Positions 24,396-35,952 are shown, numbered from the stretch's first letter. The stretch is 64,000 nucleotides of DNA from Vibrio fluvialis (GCF_900460245.1 NZ_UHIP01000001.1:2914001-2978000), one strand, 5' to 3'. Notes: generated by a model from the letters alone, not told the origin. Program-made: numbers and translations.

Positions 24396-24968
24396 CATTT
24401 CAGTTTGAGTGTGACCACATTTTTTGTCGGCACACTGATACTTGGTACCACTGGCGAGTTTCTTTTCAATCAGCAACGGATAACCGCACGCTTGACACTG
24501 CCCCATCACGGGTGGTTGATTGAGTGCAAATTTGCATTTTGGAAACGCGTCACAAGCAAAAAATGCCTTGCCAAAGCGATTCTTACGTTCAACCAAATGG
24601 CCTTTGCCACATTCGGGGCAAGTAATCTGGGTTTCTACCACCAATTCTTGTGGTGCCGTGTCCGGCGACTCAATATGATGACATTCAGGATAATGGCTAC
24701 AGCCGATAAACATACCGTAGCGTCCCTGCCGTAACACCAGTTCATGTCCACACTCCGGGCACGGCACGCCAAGCTCTTTGATGATATGGCCGTCATTCTG
24801 ATGTAGGGGTTTAATGAAGTCGCAGCCAGGATACTGACTGCAACCCAAGAAAGGACCGTGTTTGCCGTGTCGAAGCTGCAACGCAGCGCCGCATTTGGGA
24901 CACGGTTCGTGATTCAGCGCCTGCTCATGGGCTGAAAACAACTGGTGATCGATTTTTTTACCGCTCAT
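24381..24968 (-). CDS. yrdD: Topoisomerase I C-terminal-type zinc finger protein (YrdD-like)
   Basis: 195 residues with four tetracysteine fingers starting near residues 23, 70, 116 and 156. The first three have the C-P-x-C...G-x-x-x-G-C/A-x-x-x-P-x-C form found at the C-terminus of bacterial topoisomerase IA, but the catalytic domain is absent. It may bind nucleic acid; its real role is unknown. It is the last gene of the leftward dprA-smg-yrdD run, as in E. coli, 30 bases after smg. Confidence 0.85.
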   Translation of the reverse strand: MSGKKIDHQLFSAHEQALNHEPCPKCGAALQLRHGKHGPFLGCSQYPGCDFIKPLHQNDGHIIKELGVPCPECGHELVLRQGRYGMFIGCSHYPECHHIESPDTAPQELVVETQITCPECGKGHLVERKNRFGKAFFACDAFPKCKFALNQPPVMGQCQACGYPLLIEKKLASGTKYQCADKKCGHTQTEMKNGA

Positions 24969-24998
24969 GTGTACTACTTACGTTGCCACTGATCTTAC

Positions 24999-25475
24999 TT
25001 AATGAACAATACCTTGCTCTTTGCTGTACAACAGCTCTTCCATTAGCGTGTAAGCATTTTCATTCCCTGGCACATTAAATAACACCATCAGAATGATCCA
25101 CTTGAGGTCATCAAGTTCGAACTCATTGGTTTCCAAGCCCATGACGCGATCAATCACCATCTCACGCGTTTCAGGTGTCAGCACTTTGATTTGCTCAAGG
25201 AACATCAAAAAACCGCGCGATTCCGTATCCAAACGCTCCATTTCCTGCGCGGTAAAGATACGCACTGATGTGGCCGCGCTGGTTGCGATCGCGGAATGTG
25301 CATCGGTCTGCTGCAGCGCAGCCAGCTCTTCTAACCAGTGAAGGGCTTTGTAGATGTCTTTTTGGTGAAATCCGGCCCGAAGCAGTTCATCTTCGAGTTC
25401 GTCTTGGTCCACTTGCAACTCTGCATCGCTATGGATATAAGTTTCAAATAGATACATCAGAATATCCATCATCAT
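24999..25475 (-). CDS. smg: DUF494 protein Smg
   Basis: 158 residues, acidic and helical, nearly the length of E. coli Smg (157). It is named for its place next to dprA (smf); no biochemical role is firmly known. Three ATG codons lie in a row at 25475, 25472 and 25469, so the exact start is uncertain by up to two residues. Only two bases separate it from dprA, which suggests translational coupling. Confidence 0.9.
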   Translation of the reverse strand: MMMDILMYLFETYIHSDAELQVDQDELEDELLRAGFHQKDIYKALHWLEELAALQQTDAHSAIATSAATSVRIFTAQEMERLDTESRGFLMFLEQIKVLTPETREMVIDRVMGLETNEFELDDLKWIILMVLFNVPGNENAYTLMEELLYSKEQGIVH

Positions 25476-25477
25476 AG

Positions 25478-26593
25478 CTAGCCCCTCCCCTTACGAATAT
25501 AGCCACCGGAAACTGCAACAACATGCCCTGAAAGCTCAAGCTCCAGGAGCTGCATCATGACATCCTGGACAGGTATATTGGTCCTGTTTGCAAGAATATC
25601 AACTGGTGTAGCCTCTCCCCCTACGTTAGCTAACAGCTCGGGAAATGGCAATTCTTCTTCGTTATATGTGCCAGAAAAAAGTTCTGTCTGCTCAGGTTGT
25701 GACTGATTTCGGCTCCAGTCCATCAAACTGCTGACTTCTTCGAGAATATGATCGACATGTTGTACCAAACACGCCCCTTGTCGAATCAACTGGTTACTGC
25801 CGAGGCTATTCGGGTTGCGAATTGAGCCCGGCACGACAAACACCTCTCGGCTCTGTTCGGCGGCATAACGCGCGGTGATGAGCGAGCCACTTTTTTCCGC
25901 CGCTTCCACCACCAGAACGCCCAATGACAACCCACTGATAATACGATTACGACGCGGAAAATGATCAGGTCGAGGCTTGGCATCAGGGCGAAATTCCGAC
26001 ACCAAGGCGCCTCTGTCAACAATACGCCCCGCCAACGCGCGATGGCGAGCCGGATAAATACATTCCAGCCCCGAGCCCAGCACCGCAATAGTTTCCCCAC
26101 CCGCTTTGAGTGCGCCATCATGCGCGTAGCCATCAATACCAAGCGCCAGACCACTGGTGACCACCAAACCGTGTTCGACCAATTGCGTGGCAAATTGATG
26201 AGCGATTTGCTGACTGTCGATACTGGCGTTGCGACTGCCGACAATAGCAATTTGCGGCGCACGCAGCGCTTCAAGCCGCCCCTCCACAAACAGCACTGGC
26301 GGAGCGGCGGCGATTTCGGTCAATAACGAGGGATAGTACGCATGAAACGGCGTCAGAATATGGCGATTATCAGCCTGCTCACTCCAACGCAGGCAGGCAT
26401 CGACGTCTTGATCGGCCTGCCGCTGCAAATACTGAATCTGGTTGTCTTTCAGTCCTACGGCCAAGCCGTCACGATTCAGGTGTTGTTTGAGGTCAGACAG
26501 CGCGTAACGACTGGCTAAACGCTGCAATGTTCGGATACCGAGTTGAGGAGTAAAACTGAAAGCCAGCCAAGCAGCCAGATCGCGTTCGAGCAT
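25478..26593 (-). CDS. dprA: DNA-processing protein DprA (Smf)
   Basis: 371 residues. Loads RecA on incoming single-stranded DNA during natural transformation, a known trait of chitin-grown Vibrio. The Rossmann-like core starts with [10 protein letters not shown] near residue 114 and runs through [22 protein letters not shown] and [12 protein letters not shown] near 210. A C-terminal winged-helix part follows. The ATG at 26593 overlaps the stop codon of the LysM gene by one base. Confidence 0.95.
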   Translation of the reverse strand: MLERDLAAWLAFSFTPQLGIRTLQRLASRYALSDLKQHLNRDGLAVGLKDNQIQYLQRQADQDVDACLRWSEQADNRHILTPFHAYYPSLLTEIAAAPPVLFVEGRLEALRAPQIAIVGSRNASIDSQQIAHQFATQLVEHGLVVTSGLALGIDGYAHDGALKAGGETIAVLGSGLECIYPARHRALAGRIVDRGALVSEFRPDAKPRPDHFPRRNRIISGLSLGVLVVEAAEKSGSLITARYAAEQSREVFVVPGSIRNPNSLGSNQLIRQGACLVQHVDHILEEVSSLMDWSRNQSQPEQTELFSGTYNEEELPFPELLANVGGEATPVDILANRTNIPVQDVMMQLLELELSGHVVAVSGGYIRKGRG

Positions 26594-27711
26594 CAACTGG
26601 CAGGCTCTGCCTGAACCACACTTGCGGTGGCTTCAAGCTCTGGCGTCTGCGGAGATTGTGCCTGCACCGCGGTATCAATCGGCTCCATACTTTCGGTGAT
26701 AAGCGCAAGACTAAACGCCGCATAAGGACGAATCACCATCAGGCTACCAATTTTGTACGCAGGCAATACCAATGCATCGTCACCGTGTTGAGACTCATAG
26801 CTGTAGTGTCCATCATCGGCATACACCGCCACTCCTGAGCGGAACAGTTCAAACATACTGCCCTGAACCAGCGCGTCATCTGTCCCTTTGTCGATGACCA
26901 CGACCTGGTTTTGACCCGCATACTGGCTGCCTTCCAACGAACCCAAAATCTGGGCTGTGAGCGATTGCGGTGCAGGCCTTGGGAAAAAGGATGTCGTTAA
27001 GTTTAACCCTTCCAACCCGGTTTCCGGCAATGCAATGTCGTTTACGCGAATCTCATGCCGTTGCTGACGCACCAGCAGCTCACTGGTTTGCTGACGGTTG
27101 CTGCCAAGCTGAGCAGTCGCAATCAGTCGCAGAGCAGTCATCACCTGGCCGTCGCGTTCAAACTCCGTCATCGGGCGATAAATTCCCCACTGCGCATGAG
27201 TTTGAGGTCCGGCAATATAAACGGGCTCGCCTGCCGTCAGGTATTGCAGCCCATCACCAGCGCCCATCACACGAAGACTCTCTTTTATCTCCGTAGCGTC
27301 AACCAGGCGATCGGTGTGCAGATAGGGCAACAACAACTCTTCGTCGACCGTCGGTAGCGACTGTTTCTCCATAACGCGAACTTTCGGGCTGAGTTTCACC
27401 ATCGGTTTCAGGCTCAGCGTAGGCTGACCATCACGCCAAACCAACGTCAGTTTATCGCCGGGATAGATAAGATCAGGGTTATTGATATCAGGGTTGATTT
27501 GCCATAACCGTGGCCACAACCAAGGGCTGTCTAGATACAACGCAGAGATATCCCACAAGGTGTCCCCTTTCACCACCGTATACGTCGTCGGCGCATCGTC
27601 TTTCAGCACCAACGGCGGCGCCGGCTGCGCGCAAGCACCGAATGCAGCCAGAAATAGCGGCAATAAACGAGGTTGTAATACTGAGGCGAAACGACTTGTC
27701 AGTCTGGTCAT
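26593..27711 (-). CDS. LysM-domain envelope protein
   Basis: 372 residues. An N-terminal export signal ends near AAFGACAQ (residue 26); the cysteine could be lipidated, although the preceding FGA is not a perfect lipobox. One LysM domain follows at about residues 42-92 ([18 protein letters not shown] to YPGDKL), which should bind peptidoglycan. The remaining 280 residues are unfamiliar to me. It leads the leftward LysM-dprA-smg-yrdD run and is divergent from def. The arrangement is conserved in vibrios as far as I recall. Confidence 0.82.
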   Translation of the reverse strand: MTRLTSRFASVLQPRLLPLFLAAFGACAQPAPPLVLKDDAPTTYTVVKGDTLWDISALYLDSPWLWPRLWQINPDINNPDLIYPGDKLTLVWRDGQPTLSLKPMVKLSPKVRVMEKQSLPTVDEELLLPYLHTDRLVDATEIKESLRVMGAGDGLQYLTAGEPVYIAGPQTHAQWGIYRPMTEFERDGQVMTALRLIATAQLGSNRQQTSELLVRQQRHEIRVNDIALPETGLEGLNLTTSFFPRPAPQSLTAQILGSLEGSQYAGQNQVVVIDKGTDDALVQGSMFELFRSGVAVYADDGHYSYESQHGDDALVLPAYKIGSLMVIRPYAAFSLALITESMEPIDTAVQAQSPQTPELEATASVVQAEPAS

Positions 27712-27850
27712 GACCTTGCTTCCCTGGTCGAAAGAATTAAGAAGGATTCGGAGAAATCTCGCAGGATGCTGTCATTTAGGTCATAAAATGTCTAGAATTG
27801 AGCCAACAAGCGTTAAGCTGTTTCGGCACAGTTCAATTTTTCGAGTGTAT

Positions 27851-28363
27851 ATGTCTGTATTACAAGTATTAACATTCCCGGATGATCGTCTTCGCACCGT
27901 TGCTAAGCCGGTTGAGAAAGTCACCCCAGAGATTCAGAAGATCGTCGACGACATGATTGAAACCATGTACGACGAAGAAGGCATTGGCCTTGCTGCAACT
28001 CAGGTTGACGTTCACCAGCGTATCGTGGTGATCGATATTTCAGAAACTCGTGATGAGCCAATGGTTCTGATCAACCCGGTCATCCTAGAAAAACGCGGTG
28101 AAGACGGCATTGAAGAAGGCTGCCTATCTGTACCTGGCGCTCGCGCTCTGGTCCCTCGCGCCGCAGAAGTGACCGTCAAAGCGTTAGACCGCAACGGTGA
28201 CGAATACAGCTTTGAAGCCGATGATCTGCTGGCGATCTGTGTACAGCACGAGCTGGACCACCTAGAAGGCAAACTGTTTGTCGACTACCTGTCGCCACTC
28301 AAACGCAACCGCATCAAAGAGAAGCTGGAAAAAATCAAACGCTTCAACGAAAAGAATCAATAA
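27851..28363 (+). CDS. def: Peptide deformylase
   Basis: 170 residues. Removes the formyl group from new N-terminal methionine. All three motifs are present: GIGLAATQV (GxGxAAxQ, near 44), EGCLSV with the metal cysteine near 91, and HELDH with the metal histidines and catalytic glutamate near 133. ATG 27851 gives [11 protein letters not shown], the usual start; a much longer upstream frame is non-coding. Operon with fmt, which adds the same formyl group to Met-tRNA. Confidence 0.97.
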   Translation: MSVLQVLTFPDDRLRTVAKPVEKVTPEIQKIVDDMIETMYDEEGIGLAATQVDVHQRIVVIDISETRDEPMVLINPVILEKRGEDGIEEGCLSVPGARALVPRAAEVTVKALDRNGDEYSFEADDLLAICVQHELDHLEGKLFVDYLSPLKRNRIKEKLEKIKRFNEKNQ

Positions 28364-28381
28364 ACATACAGAGAGGTGACC

Positions 28382-29329
28382 TTGAGCCAATCATTACGTA
28401 TTGTCTTTGCAGGTACTCCGGATTTCGCCGCCCGTCACTTGGCGGCGTTATTGTCTTCGGAGCACGAGGTGATCGCGGTTTACACTCAACCGGATCGCCC
28501 AGCCGGCCGCGGTAAAAAACTCACCGCCAGCCCGGTCAAAAACCTGGCGCTCGAGCACAACATTCCGGTATATCAACCAGAAAATTTCAAATCTGATGAA
28601 GCCAAGCAAGAGCTGGCTGCACTGAATGCCGACATCATGGTCGTCGTGGCTTATGGCTTGTTGTTGCCAAAAGCTGTGCTTGATACACCTAAACTGGGTT
28701 GCATCAACGTGCACGGTTCGATTCTGCCACGCTGGCGCGGCGCCGCACCGATTCAACGCTCGATTTGGGCGGGTGATTCGGAAACAGGCGTGACCATCAT
28801 GCAGATGGATGTCGGTCTTGATACCGGCGACATGCTCAAGATTGCCACGCTGCCGATTGAAGCCAGCGACACCAGCGGCTCCATGTATGACAAGCTGGCA
28901 GAACTCGGCCCGCAAGCTCTGGTTGAATGCCTGAGCGATATCGCACAAGGTACGGCAGTCGCGGTCAAACAGGACGGCGCCCTAGCGAACTACGCACAAA
29001 AATTGAGTAAAGAAGAAGCCAAAATTGACTGGACTCGGAGTGCTCAGGCGATTGAGCGCTGCGTACGTGCATTTAACCCGTGGCCAATGAGCCACTTCGC
29101 GGTCGCTGACAACCAGATCAAAGTCTGGCAGGCGCGCGTCGAAGCGGGCAGTTCCAACCAAGCGGCGGGGACCATTCTCAAAGCAGACAAAACCGGCATT
29201 TATGTCGCCACTGGTGAAGAGATTCTGGTACTGGAAAGCCTGCAGATTCCGGGCAAAAAAGCCCTGCCGGTGCAGGACATCCTCAACGCCAGAGCAAGCT
29301 GGTTTGAAGTTGGCTCCCAACTGAATTAA
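28382..29329 (+). CDS. fmt: Methionyl-tRNA formyltransferase
   Basis: 315 residues, the same length as E. coli Fmt. It formylates initiator Met-tRNA with 10-formyl-THF. Motifs: [16 protein letters not shown] (residues 9-24), [15 protein letters not shown] with the catalytic histidine and SLLP-type loop (near 110), and the C-terminal tRNA-binding domain after 205. The start is most likely TTG at 28382: GAGAGG lies five bases upstream and the protein then begins MSQSLRI, matching E. coli MSESLRI. An in-frame GTG at 28376 falls inside that ribosome binding site. Confidence 0.95.
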   Translation: MSQSLRIVFAGTPDFAARHLAALLSSEHEVIAVYTQPDRPAGRGKKLTASPVKNLALEHNIPVYQPENFKSDEAKQELAALNADIMVVVAYGLLLPKAVLDTPKLGCINVHGSILPRWRGAAPIQRSIWAGDSETGVTIMQMDVGLDTGDMLKIATLPIEASDTSGSMYDKLAELGPQALVECLSDIAQGTAVAVKQDGALANYAQKLSKEEAKIDWTRSAQAIERCVRAFNPWPMSHFAVADNQIKVWQARVEAGSSNQAAGTILKADKTGIYVATGEEILVLESLQIPGKKALPVQDILNARASWFEVGSQLN

Positions 29330-29333
29330 TCTC

Positions 29334-29361
29334 ACGGCCCTACTGAGTAGGGTCGTTACTT
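29334..29361 (+). terminator. Weak hairpin between fmt and rsmB
   Basis: Eight-pair stem CGGCCCTA/TAGGGTCG with one G-T pair, then TTACTTTTT. Likely partial termination within the operon. Confidence 0.45.
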
Positions 29362-29379
29362 TTTGTATTAGGTTTAACT

Positions 29380-30660
29380 ATGAATGTTCGCGCTGCTGCC
29401 GCTCAGGTTCTGTTCCAAGTTGTCGATAAAGGTCAGTCTTTGTCGATGGCACTTCCGGCGGCTCAACAAAACATCCGTCCTCGCGATCACGCTCTGTTGC
29501 AGGAAATCTGCTACGGTGCGCTGCGCTACCTGCCAAGACTGGAATCCATCGCCAACGCACTGATGGATAACCCGCTCAAAGGCAAACAACGTGTGTTCCA
29601 CCACCTGATTCTGGTGGGCATTTACCAACTGAGCTTTATGCGTATTCCTGCGCATGCGGCCGTGGGTGAAACGGTTGAAGGCGCCCAAGATCTCAAAGGT
29701 CCGCGCCTGCGTGGCCTGATTAACGCCGTGTTGCGTAACTATCAGCGCAACCAGGAACAACTGGATGCTCAGGCTGTCAGCCACAATGCCGGTAAATACG
29801 GCCATCCAAGCTGGCTGCTGAAATTGCTGCAAAGCGCCTACCCACAGCAGTGGGAAGCGATCGTTGAAGCCAACAACAGCAAAGCGCCGATGTGGCTGCG
29901 AGTGAACCATCAGCACCACGACCGCGATGCGTATCAGGCGCTGCTCAATAATGAAAACATTGATAGCAGCGTACATTCACAGGCTGAAGACGCACTAAAA
30001 TTAGCCGCGCCGTGTGATGTCACCAAACTGCCGGGGTTTGAAAAAGGCTGGGTGTCCGTTCAGGACGCAGCCGCGCAGTTGTCTCTGCACTATCTGCAGC
30101 CTCAGGATGGCGAGCTGATTCTTGATTGCTGCGCCGCACCGGGCGGCAAAACCGCCCATATTCTGGAACGGACGCAAGGGAGCGAAGTGGTTGCCATCGA
30201 CTGTGACGATACCCGCCTCAAACGCGTGCATGACAACCTCAAACGCCTGAACCTGAGCGCCAAAGTGGTGTGCGGCGATGCCCGTTACCCTCAAGAATGG
30301 TGGCAGGGCAGCCAGTTTGACCGCATTCTGCTCGATGCACCGTGTTCGGCAACGGGCGTAATTCGCCGTCATCCGGACATCAAATGGCTGCGCCGCGCGG
30401 AAGATATTGCGGCATTAGCGGAGCTACAACGCGAAATTCTCGACGTAATGTGGCAACAGTTGAAACCGGGTGGTACTTTGGTGTACGCAACGTGTTCAAT
30501 TACACCGCAGGAAAACGTGCTGCAGGTGAAAGATTTCTTAGCGCGCACATCTGACGCGCAGCTTGTGGGTTCGGAGCTGGATAATCCGGGCCGCCAGATT
30601 CTGCCTGGTGAAGAGGATATGGACGGCTTCTACTATGCCGTTCTGACTAAACAAGCGTAA
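29380..30660 (+). CDS. rsmB: 16S rRNA (cytosine-967-C5)-methyltransferase RsmB
   Basis: 426 residues (E. coli 429). The N-terminal NusB-like RNA-binding domain covers residues 1-140. The Rossmann methyltransferase domain has [11 protein letters not shown] near 248 for [12 protein letters not shown] near 320 and YATCSI near 370 with the two catalytic cysteines of m5C enzymes. It follows def-fmt as in E. coli. Confidence 0.96.
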   Translation: MNVRAAAAQVLFQVVDKGQSLSMALPAAQQNIRPRDHALLQEICYGALRYLPRLESIANALMDNPLKGKQRVFHHLILVGIYQLSFMRIPAHAAVGETVEGAQDLKGPRLRGLINAVLRNYQRNQEQLDAQAVSHNAGKYGHPSWLLKLLQSAYPQQWEAIVEANNSKAPMWLRVNHQHHDRDAYQALLNNENIDSSVHSQAEDALKLAAPCDVTKLPGFEKGWVSVQDAAAQLSLHYLQPQDGELILDCCAAPGGKTAHILERTQGSEVVAIDCDDTRLKRVHDNLKRLNLSAKVVCGDARYPQEWWQGSQFDRILLDAPCSATGVIRRHPDIKWLRRAEDIAALAELQREILDVMWQQLKPGGTLVYATCSITPQENVLQVKDFLARTSDAQLVGSELDNPGRQILPGEEDMDGFYYAVLTKQA

Positions 30661-30719
30661 AAACGATGCAAAGGCAGCTCTCGGGCTGCCTTTGGCGTGC
30701 AATAACAAGAGAATAAGGT

Positions 30720-32096
30720 ATGAAAATCATCATTCTTGGTGCAGGTCAGGTCGGCGGTACGCTGGCGGAAAACCTGGTCGGGGAAAACAACGACATCACT
30801 GTCGTGGATAAAAACAGCGACCGTCTGCGCGAACTACAAGATAAATATGATTTACGCGTGGTGAACGGCCATGCCAGCCACCCGGACGTGCTACGCGAAG
30901 CCGGCGCTCAGGACGCTGACATGCTTGTTGCCGTGACCAACACCGATGAAACCAACATGGTGGCCTGTCAGGTCGCGTTCACTCTGTTTAACACGCCAAA
31001 CCGTATTGCCCGTATCCGTTCGCCGGAGTATCTGGCGGAGAAAGAAGCCTTGTTCCAGTCCGGCGCGGTCCCGGTCGATCACCTGATCGCCCCGGAAGAG
31101 CTGGTGACCAGTTATATCGAGCGCTTGGTGCAATACCCTGGCGCGCTGCAAGTCGTCAGCTTTGCGGAAGAGAAAGTCAGCCTGGTCGCGGTCAAAGCCT
31201 ATTATGGCGGCCCGCTGGTGGGCAATGCGCTATCTGCACTGCGCGAACACATGCCGCACATCGATACCCGTGTGGCGGCGATTTTCCGTCAAGGACGCCC
31301 GATTCGTCCGCAAGGCACCACCATTATTGAAGCCGACGATGAAGTGTTCTTCGTCGCGGCCAGCAACCACATCCGTTCCGTGATGAGTGAGCTGCAACGC
31401 CTGGAAAAACCGTATCGCCGCATCATGATTGTCGGTGGGGGTAACATCGGTGCCAGCCTCGCCAAGCGTCTGGAACACAGCTACAGCGTGAAACTGATTG
31501 AGCGCAACTACCAGCGCGCGGAACAGCTGTCGGAAGAGCTGGAAAACACCATCGTCTTCTGTGGTGATGCCGCCGATCAGGAGCTTCTGACCGAAGAGAA
31601 CATCGATCAGGTGGATGTGTTTATCGCGCTGACCAACGAAGATGAAACCAACATCATGTCCGCCATGCTGGCGAAGCGCATGGGCGCGAAAAAGGTGATG
31701 GTGCTGATTCAGCGCGGGGCATACGTCGATCTGGTTCAGGGCGGCGTGATTGACGTGGCGATTTCACCACAGCAAGCGACCATCTCAGCCCTGCTGACTC
31801 ACGTTCGCCGCGCCGACATCGTCAACGTTTCTTCACTGCGCCGTGGCGCAGCAGAGGCGATTGAAGCTGTCGCGCATGGTGATGAAACCACCTCCAAAGT
31901 GGTTGGCCGCGCTGTGGGCGACATCAAACTGCCGCCGGGCACGACGATTGGTGCCATCGTGCGTGGTGAAGAAGTGCTGATCGCCCACGATCGCACTGTT
32001 ATTGAACAGGATGATCACGTCGTGATGTTCCTCGTCGACAAGAAATACGTGCCCGACGTGGAAGCCCTGTTCCAACCGAGTCCGTTCTTCCTATAG
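30720..32096 (+). CDS. trkA: Trk potassium system NAD-binding component TrkA
   Basis: 458 residues, exactly the E. coli length. Two RCK units, each with a nucleotide-binding Rossmann start: [15 protein letters not shown] (residues 4-18) and [15 protein letters not shown] (near 236). It sits on the cytoplasmic face and gates TrkH. It is followed by trkH after 12 bases, unlike E. coli where the genes are separated. A hairpin without a T tract lies upstream at about 30672-30694. Confidence 0.96.
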   Translation: MKIIILGAGQVGGTLAENLVGENNDITVVDKNSDRLRELQDKYDLRVVNGHASHPDVLREAGAQDADMLVAVTNTDETNMVACQVAFTLFNTPNRIARIRSPEYLAEKEALFQSGAVPVDHLIAPEELVTSYIERLVQYPGALQVVSFAEEKVSLVAVKAYYGGPLVGNALSALREHMPHIDTRVAAIFRQGRPIRPQGTTIIEADDEVFFVAASNHIRSVMSELQRLEKPYRRIMIVGGGNIGASLAKRLEHSYSVKLIERNYQRAEQLSEELENTIVFCGDAADQELLTEENIDQVDVFIALTNEDETNIMSAMLAKRMGAKKVMVLIQRGAYVDLVQGGVIDVAISPQQATISALLTHVRRADIVNVSSLRRGAAEAIEAVAHGDETTSKVVGRAVGDIKLPPGTTIGAIVRGEEVLIAHDRTVIEQDDHVVMFLVDKKYVPDVEALFQPSPFFL

Positions 32097-32108
32097 GTTC
32101 CCGGCGTT

Positions 32109-33554
32109 ATGCTCAATTTACGCCCCATCATGTTTGTCATCGGGCTGGTTTTATCGAAACTGGCTCTGTTTATGTACGTCCCGACTCTGGTGGCATTTTT
32201 CACCGGGACGGGCGGCTTTCTCGACTTTGCTCAGGCGGTGATCATCACGCACATCGCGGCATTTATCTGTCTGTCGATTGGCCGGACAGCGAATTTCCGC
32301 CTCAGTGTGCGCGACATGTTCCTCATCACCAGTCTGGTGTGGACCATCGCCAGCGCGTTCGCCGCGTTGCCGTTCGTGTTCATCAACCACATCAGTTTCA
32401 CCGACGCCTACTTTGAAACCATGTCCGGTATCACCACCACTGGCTCCACGGTGCTCAGCGGCCTCGATGACATGGCTCCCAGCATTCTGCTGTGGCGTTC
32501 TATTTTGCAGTGGCTTGGCGGAGTCGGCTTTATCGTTATGGCGGTAGCGGTGCTGCCGATGCTCAACGTCGGTGGTATGCGCCTGTTCCAAACCGAATCG
32601 TCCGACTGGTCAGATAAAAGCAGCCCGCGCGCCAAAACCGTGGCGAAGAACATCGTGGTGGTGTATCTGGTGCTGACTGGTCTGTGCATCATCGGCTATA
32701 TGGTTACCGGCATGCGTCTGTTTGATGCCATCAACCACGCGTTCACCACTCTTTCTACCGGCGGCTATTCGACCTCCGACGGTTCAATGAACCATTTCTC
32801 CAACGGTTCACACTGGGTCGCAACTTTGTTTATGTTCCTTGGTGGTCTGCCATTTCTGCTGTTTGTCACCGCCATGCGTAAACGCCGCCCACAAGAGCTG
32901 TTTAAAGACGCTCAGGTGCAGGGCTTCTTCCTGCTGTTTGTCATCAGCAGCCTGATTGTCGCCGCCTGGCTGCACTTCAATAATGGCTATGCGATGCTGG
33001 ATGCGCTGCGCGTCTCGATGTTCAACATTGTGTCAGTGGTGACGACCACAGGTTATGGTCTCGATGACTTCACCGCCTGGGGCGCGCTGCCAAGTACCAT
33101 TTTTGCGTTTCTGATGATGGTGGGTGCCTGTTCCGGTTCCACCTCCGGTGGGATCAAGATTTTCCGTTTTCAAATCTGTTTTGCGCTGCTCAATAAGCAG
33201 ATGATGAAACTGATCCACCCGTCCGGTGTGTTCGTTCAGCGTTACAATCAGCGCCCGGTGAACGAAGACATCGTCCGTTCGGTGGTGGCGTTTGGTCTGA
33301 CGTTTATTATTACGATTATCGCCATCGCCGGCTCGTTGTCGGCCATGGGACTCGACCCAATCACCAGTATCTCCGGCGCGATTACTGCGGTCGCCAACGT
33401 CGGCCCGGGTATGGGGAGTGTGATTGGTCCAACGGGTAACTTTGCTTCGCTGCCTGATAGCGCGAAGTGGATTTTAAGTTTTGGTATGTTGATGGGACGC
33501 TTGGAAATCCTCACCATTCTGGTGCTGTTCTTCCCAGCGTTCTGGCGACGTTAA
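32109..33554 (+). CDS. trkH: Trk potassium uptake channel protein TrkH
   Basis: 481 residues, inner-membrane potassium channel subunit. Four pore loops are recognisable: SGITTTGSTVLSG near 105, FTTLSTGGYS near 219, VTTTGYGLDD near 312 and ANVGPGMGSV near 430; each carries the filter glycine. A conserved region GRLEILT lies near the C-terminus. TrkH of a Vibrio (V. parahaemolyticus) gave the first structure of this family. Confidence 0.96.
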   Translation: MLNLRPIMFVIGLVLSKLALFMYVPTLVAFFTGTGGFLDFAQAVIITHIAAFICLSIGRTANFRLSVRDMFLITSLVWTIASAFAALPFVFINHISFTDAYFETMSGITTTGSTVLSGLDDMAPSILLWRSILQWLGGVGFIVMAVAVLPMLNVGGMRLFQTESSDWSDKSSPRAKTVAKNIVVVYLVLTGLCIIGYMVTGMRLFDAINHAFTTLSTGGYSTSDGSMNHFSNGSHWVATLFMFLGGLPFLLFVTAMRKRRPQELFKDAQVQGFFLLFVISSLIVAAWLHFNNGYAMLDALRVSMFNIVSVVTTTGYGLDDFTAWGALPSTIFAFLMMVGACSGSTSGGIKIFRFQICFALLNKQMMKLIHPSGVFVQRYNQRPVNEDIVRSVVAFGLTFIITIIAIAGSLSAMGLDPITSISGAITAVANVGPGMGSVIGPTGNFASLPDSAKWILSFGMLMGRLEILTILVLFFPAFWRR

Positions 33555-33562
33555 GGATACAC

Positions 33563-34141
33563 ATGAAAAATCTGATCACTCTGATGATGGCAAGCTGGGC
33601 GCCTGTGGCGCTGGCGGGCGAAATCGTCACTCTGCAAGATGGCCGCGACGTGCAGCTTAATGATGACTTTACTTGGCAATATGTGCAGCCAGTTGAGACG
33701 TCAAACTCAATGTCCGTCGCGCCAGCGAAACCTGAGGTTGTTGCGGCGGCTCCCGTCCTGGCGGCTCCACTGGTCAAAGCGCAACGCGGCAGCATGATTG
33801 AACTTGGCAGCACCAAACCGACGTTGCAACTGAGCAATTCTGGGGTGGATATCGTGCTGGGTAGCGCCCGTTACCGCGATGGCCAGTTGATTTTACCGAC
33901 CGCCATCACCAACCAGAGCACGCAATCGGTGATCAACATTGTGCTTCAGGTCGAGATTCTTGATGAACAGGGCAACCTGCTGACCACGCAGACCACGACC
34001 ATCTGGCAATCGATCAAACGCATGGCCGACACCTACTTACGCCCGCAAGCTTCTGTGGCAGGTAAGGCGATTGAAGTAAAAGTCGACGAAGCGCCGCGCT
34101 ATCAAATCCGCGCCAGCGTTACTCAGGTTGAGTCGCGTTAA
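33563..34141 (+). CDS. DUF3157-type exported protein
   Basis: 192 residues with a signal peptide cut after ALA near residue 18. The mature part starts [22 protein letters not shown], a pattern I recall from the Vibrio DUF3157 family, followed by a proline/alanine-rich linker and a beta-rich C-terminal domain. No function is known. Start at 33563 is preceded by AAGGAT; earlier in-frame codons lie inside trkH. Eight bases separate it from trkH, so it may be co-expressed. It overlaps convergent trhA by four bases. Confidence 0.75.
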   Translation: MKNLITLMMASWAPVALAGEIVTLQDGRDVQLNDDFTWQYVQPVETSNSMSVAPAKPEVVAAAPVLAAPLVKAQRGSMIELGSTKPTLQLSNSGVDIVLGSARYRDGQLILPTAITNQSTQSVINIVLQVEILDEQGNLLTTQTTTIWQSIKRMADTYLRPQASVAGKAIEVKVDEAPRYQIRASVTQVESR

Positions 34142-34782
34142 ACCGGATCGATATAGAGATAGATCGCAAGAAAGTGGCAGGCGCATCCGGCCAGCACAAA
34201 CGCATGCCAGATGGCATGATTGTACGGAATGCGCTTCGCCACATAGAAAATAACGCCCAGCGAATACACCACCCCGCCCGCGGCAAGCAACGTCAGCCCA
34301 CCCACATCCAGATTCAGTGCCAACTGATAAATCACAATCAGCGACAGCCACCCCATCGTCAGGTACGTCACCAATGACAAGCGTTTGAAGCGATAGACAA
34401 AAGCGATTTTCATGATGATGCCGATCAGCGCAATCGACCAGATGACAATCATCAGACCAAACGCCAATGGTGTGCGCAGACTGACCAGCAGGAACGGTGT
34501 GTAGCTGCCGGCAATCAGTAAGTAGATGGCGCAGTGGTCAAAAGTTTTCAGCCAGCGTTTGGCGTTCTGATGTGGGATTGCATGATAGAGCGTCGAGGCG
34601 AGAAATAGCGCAATCATGCTGCCGCCATAGATGCTCATACTGACAATCGTCAGTGCATCAGCCCGGTGATCGACCGCTTTGACCAGCAGCAGCACCAGAC
34701 CGACAATGCCGAGGATTAACCCGACGCCATGACTGATCGCATTGGCGACTTCTTCTTTGACGCTGTAAGCAGTATTCGACAT
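34138..34782 (-). CDS. trhA: Hemolysin III / PAQR-type membrane protein TrhA
   Basis: 214 residues with seven hydrophobic segments. Family hallmarks are [12 protein letters not shown] near residue 10, STLYHAIPH near 63, [16 protein letters not shown] near 82 and the C-terminal [11 protein letters not shown]; these hold the metal-type Ser, Asp and His residues of PAQR proteins. In E. coli the family member (YqfA) affects membrane fluidity control; the hemolysin label is historical. Confidence 0.88.
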   Translation of the reverse strand: MSNTAYSVKEEVANAISHGVGLILGIVGLVLLLVKAVDHRADALTIVSMSIYGGSMIALFLASTLYHAIPHQNAKRWLKTFDHCAIYLLIAGSYTPFLLVSLRTPLAFGLMIVIWSIALIGIIMKIAFVYRFKRLSLVTYLTMGWLSLIVIYQLALNLDVGGLTLLAAGGVVYSLGVIFYVAKRIPYNHAIWHAFVLAGCACHFLAIYLYIDPV

Positions 34783-34858
34783 ACGATTCCCATACTAGAG
34801 CGATAACTTCGCTCTAGTATGGCACACTCAGCGTACACATGTAAGCTCGATTTTATGC

Positions 34859-35650
34859 TTACGATGTCGTATCAAGAAACTGCAATACTTGCTCACCCGC
34901 CTGCACAGGCGACTGCGAACTGGCGATCGTCAGTTGACGTTTGAGCTCACCTTTGCCCAGCAAGCTTGCCAGCATGCCGCTCGCCCCCCGTTGGAAGCGA
35001 TCGATTTCAAACCACATCTGCAGCTGGTCTTTGTCGCGGTAAGCAACGATTTCCAATTCACGCCAACGGCCATGGAACGGGCCATCGGTCGGCACAAATT
35101 CAAACTCTTGCACAAACGGCAGAGCAAAGCCTTTGGCGGCTTCGCATTCAACCTGGCGCAGGCGCAGGCCCTGCTCTTCCAAGGCAGTGAAAATGCCATC
35201 CATCAACGGATCCGGACGCACAGTCAGAATGTTCTTGTCGCCCGGGTCGAGAGCCATAGCAATATCCAATCCGGTTTCGAGCCACACTTTGGCATCCCCG
35301 ATCGTCACGGGCGTATTCCACGGCACATCCAGTTCCACTTCAAAATCGCGGGTTTCTCCGGCCATGATGGTAAAGGCATAAGGCAGCGACCAATCGGCGA
35401 GTGTGTAGGTTTGCGCCACGCGGCGAGTGCGATGTCCTTCTTGCTGACCCCGTTCAATCGGCGCTTCTTCGATATAGCGACAGCAGAGTTTGAGTTCGAT
35501 ATTGTCGATCGCTTGTTCCGTCGCACCACCATACACGTGAATCGTCACTTTCACTTTCTGGCCCGGAATCAGCGTTTCCTGCTGCAAGACAGAGTCAACT
35601 TTCGCCGATCCGATCCCGAAACTGGCGAGGGTTTTCTTCAGAAATGACAT
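34859..35650 (-). CDS. Spo0M-like arrestin-fold protein
   Basis: 263 residues, mostly beta, beginning MSFLKKTLASFGIGSAKVD, the usual start of the Spo0M (SpoOM) family. In Bacillus Spo0M influences sporulation and binds partners with an arrestin-like fold; in Vibrio, which does not sporulate, the function is unknown. ATG 35650 is chosen because GGAGG stands five bases before it; GTG 35656 is an alternative. Cytosolic, no signal peptide. Confidence 0.82.
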   Translation of the reverse strand: MSFLKKTLASFGIGSAKVDSVLQQETLIPGQKVKVTIHVYGGATEQAIDNIELKLCCRYIEEAPIERGQQEGHRTRRVAQTYTLADWSLPYAFTIMAGETRDFEVELDVPWNTPVTIGDAKVWLETGLDIAMALDPGDKNILTVRPDPLMDGIFTALEEQGLRLRQVECEAAKGFALPFVQEFEFVPTDGPFHGRWRELEIVAYRDKDQLQMWFEIDRFQRGASGMLASLLGKGELKRQLTIASSQSPVQAGEQVLQFLDTTS

Positions 35651-35952
35651 ACACACCTCCTGTTGATGAGCAGCCAGTGTAAAGCGGAAAAGATTCCGAA
35701 CACAATGGCGAGCCTCACACTACGCATCCATTTTTCTTTAGCATAAACATTGGTTAACTATCGATCATTTGCAAACTTGGTGCTACTCTAACTTCGATAT
35801 GCAAGCATATCGTTATTCCTGAACAATTATTTGGATTGGCGCTCGCCAGAAAGAGCCACCCTTCTTCATTTTTATTCAGATGCAGAAGATCAACTCATAG
35901 TTGTTCAGGCCATTACATCGGCAATGGATATGCCTGACCGTTAGGTTAATGA
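35651..35952. other. Upstream region of the candidate small gene
   Basis: About 300 bases between spo0M and the small frame at 35953. It holds a perfect hairpin (7-base stem CGATATG/CATATCG with CAAG loop, 35795-35812), a six-codon frame 35924-35944 ending just before the small gene, and a stem TCAGGC/GCCTGA (35905-35937) near its ribosome binding site. I could not identify a convincing promoter. Confidence 0.5.

Noticed and set aside
27482..27850. N-terminal extension of def by about 120 residues
   Set aside because: It overlaps the opposite-strand LysM gene and the spacer; the deformylase core begins properly at ATG 27851.
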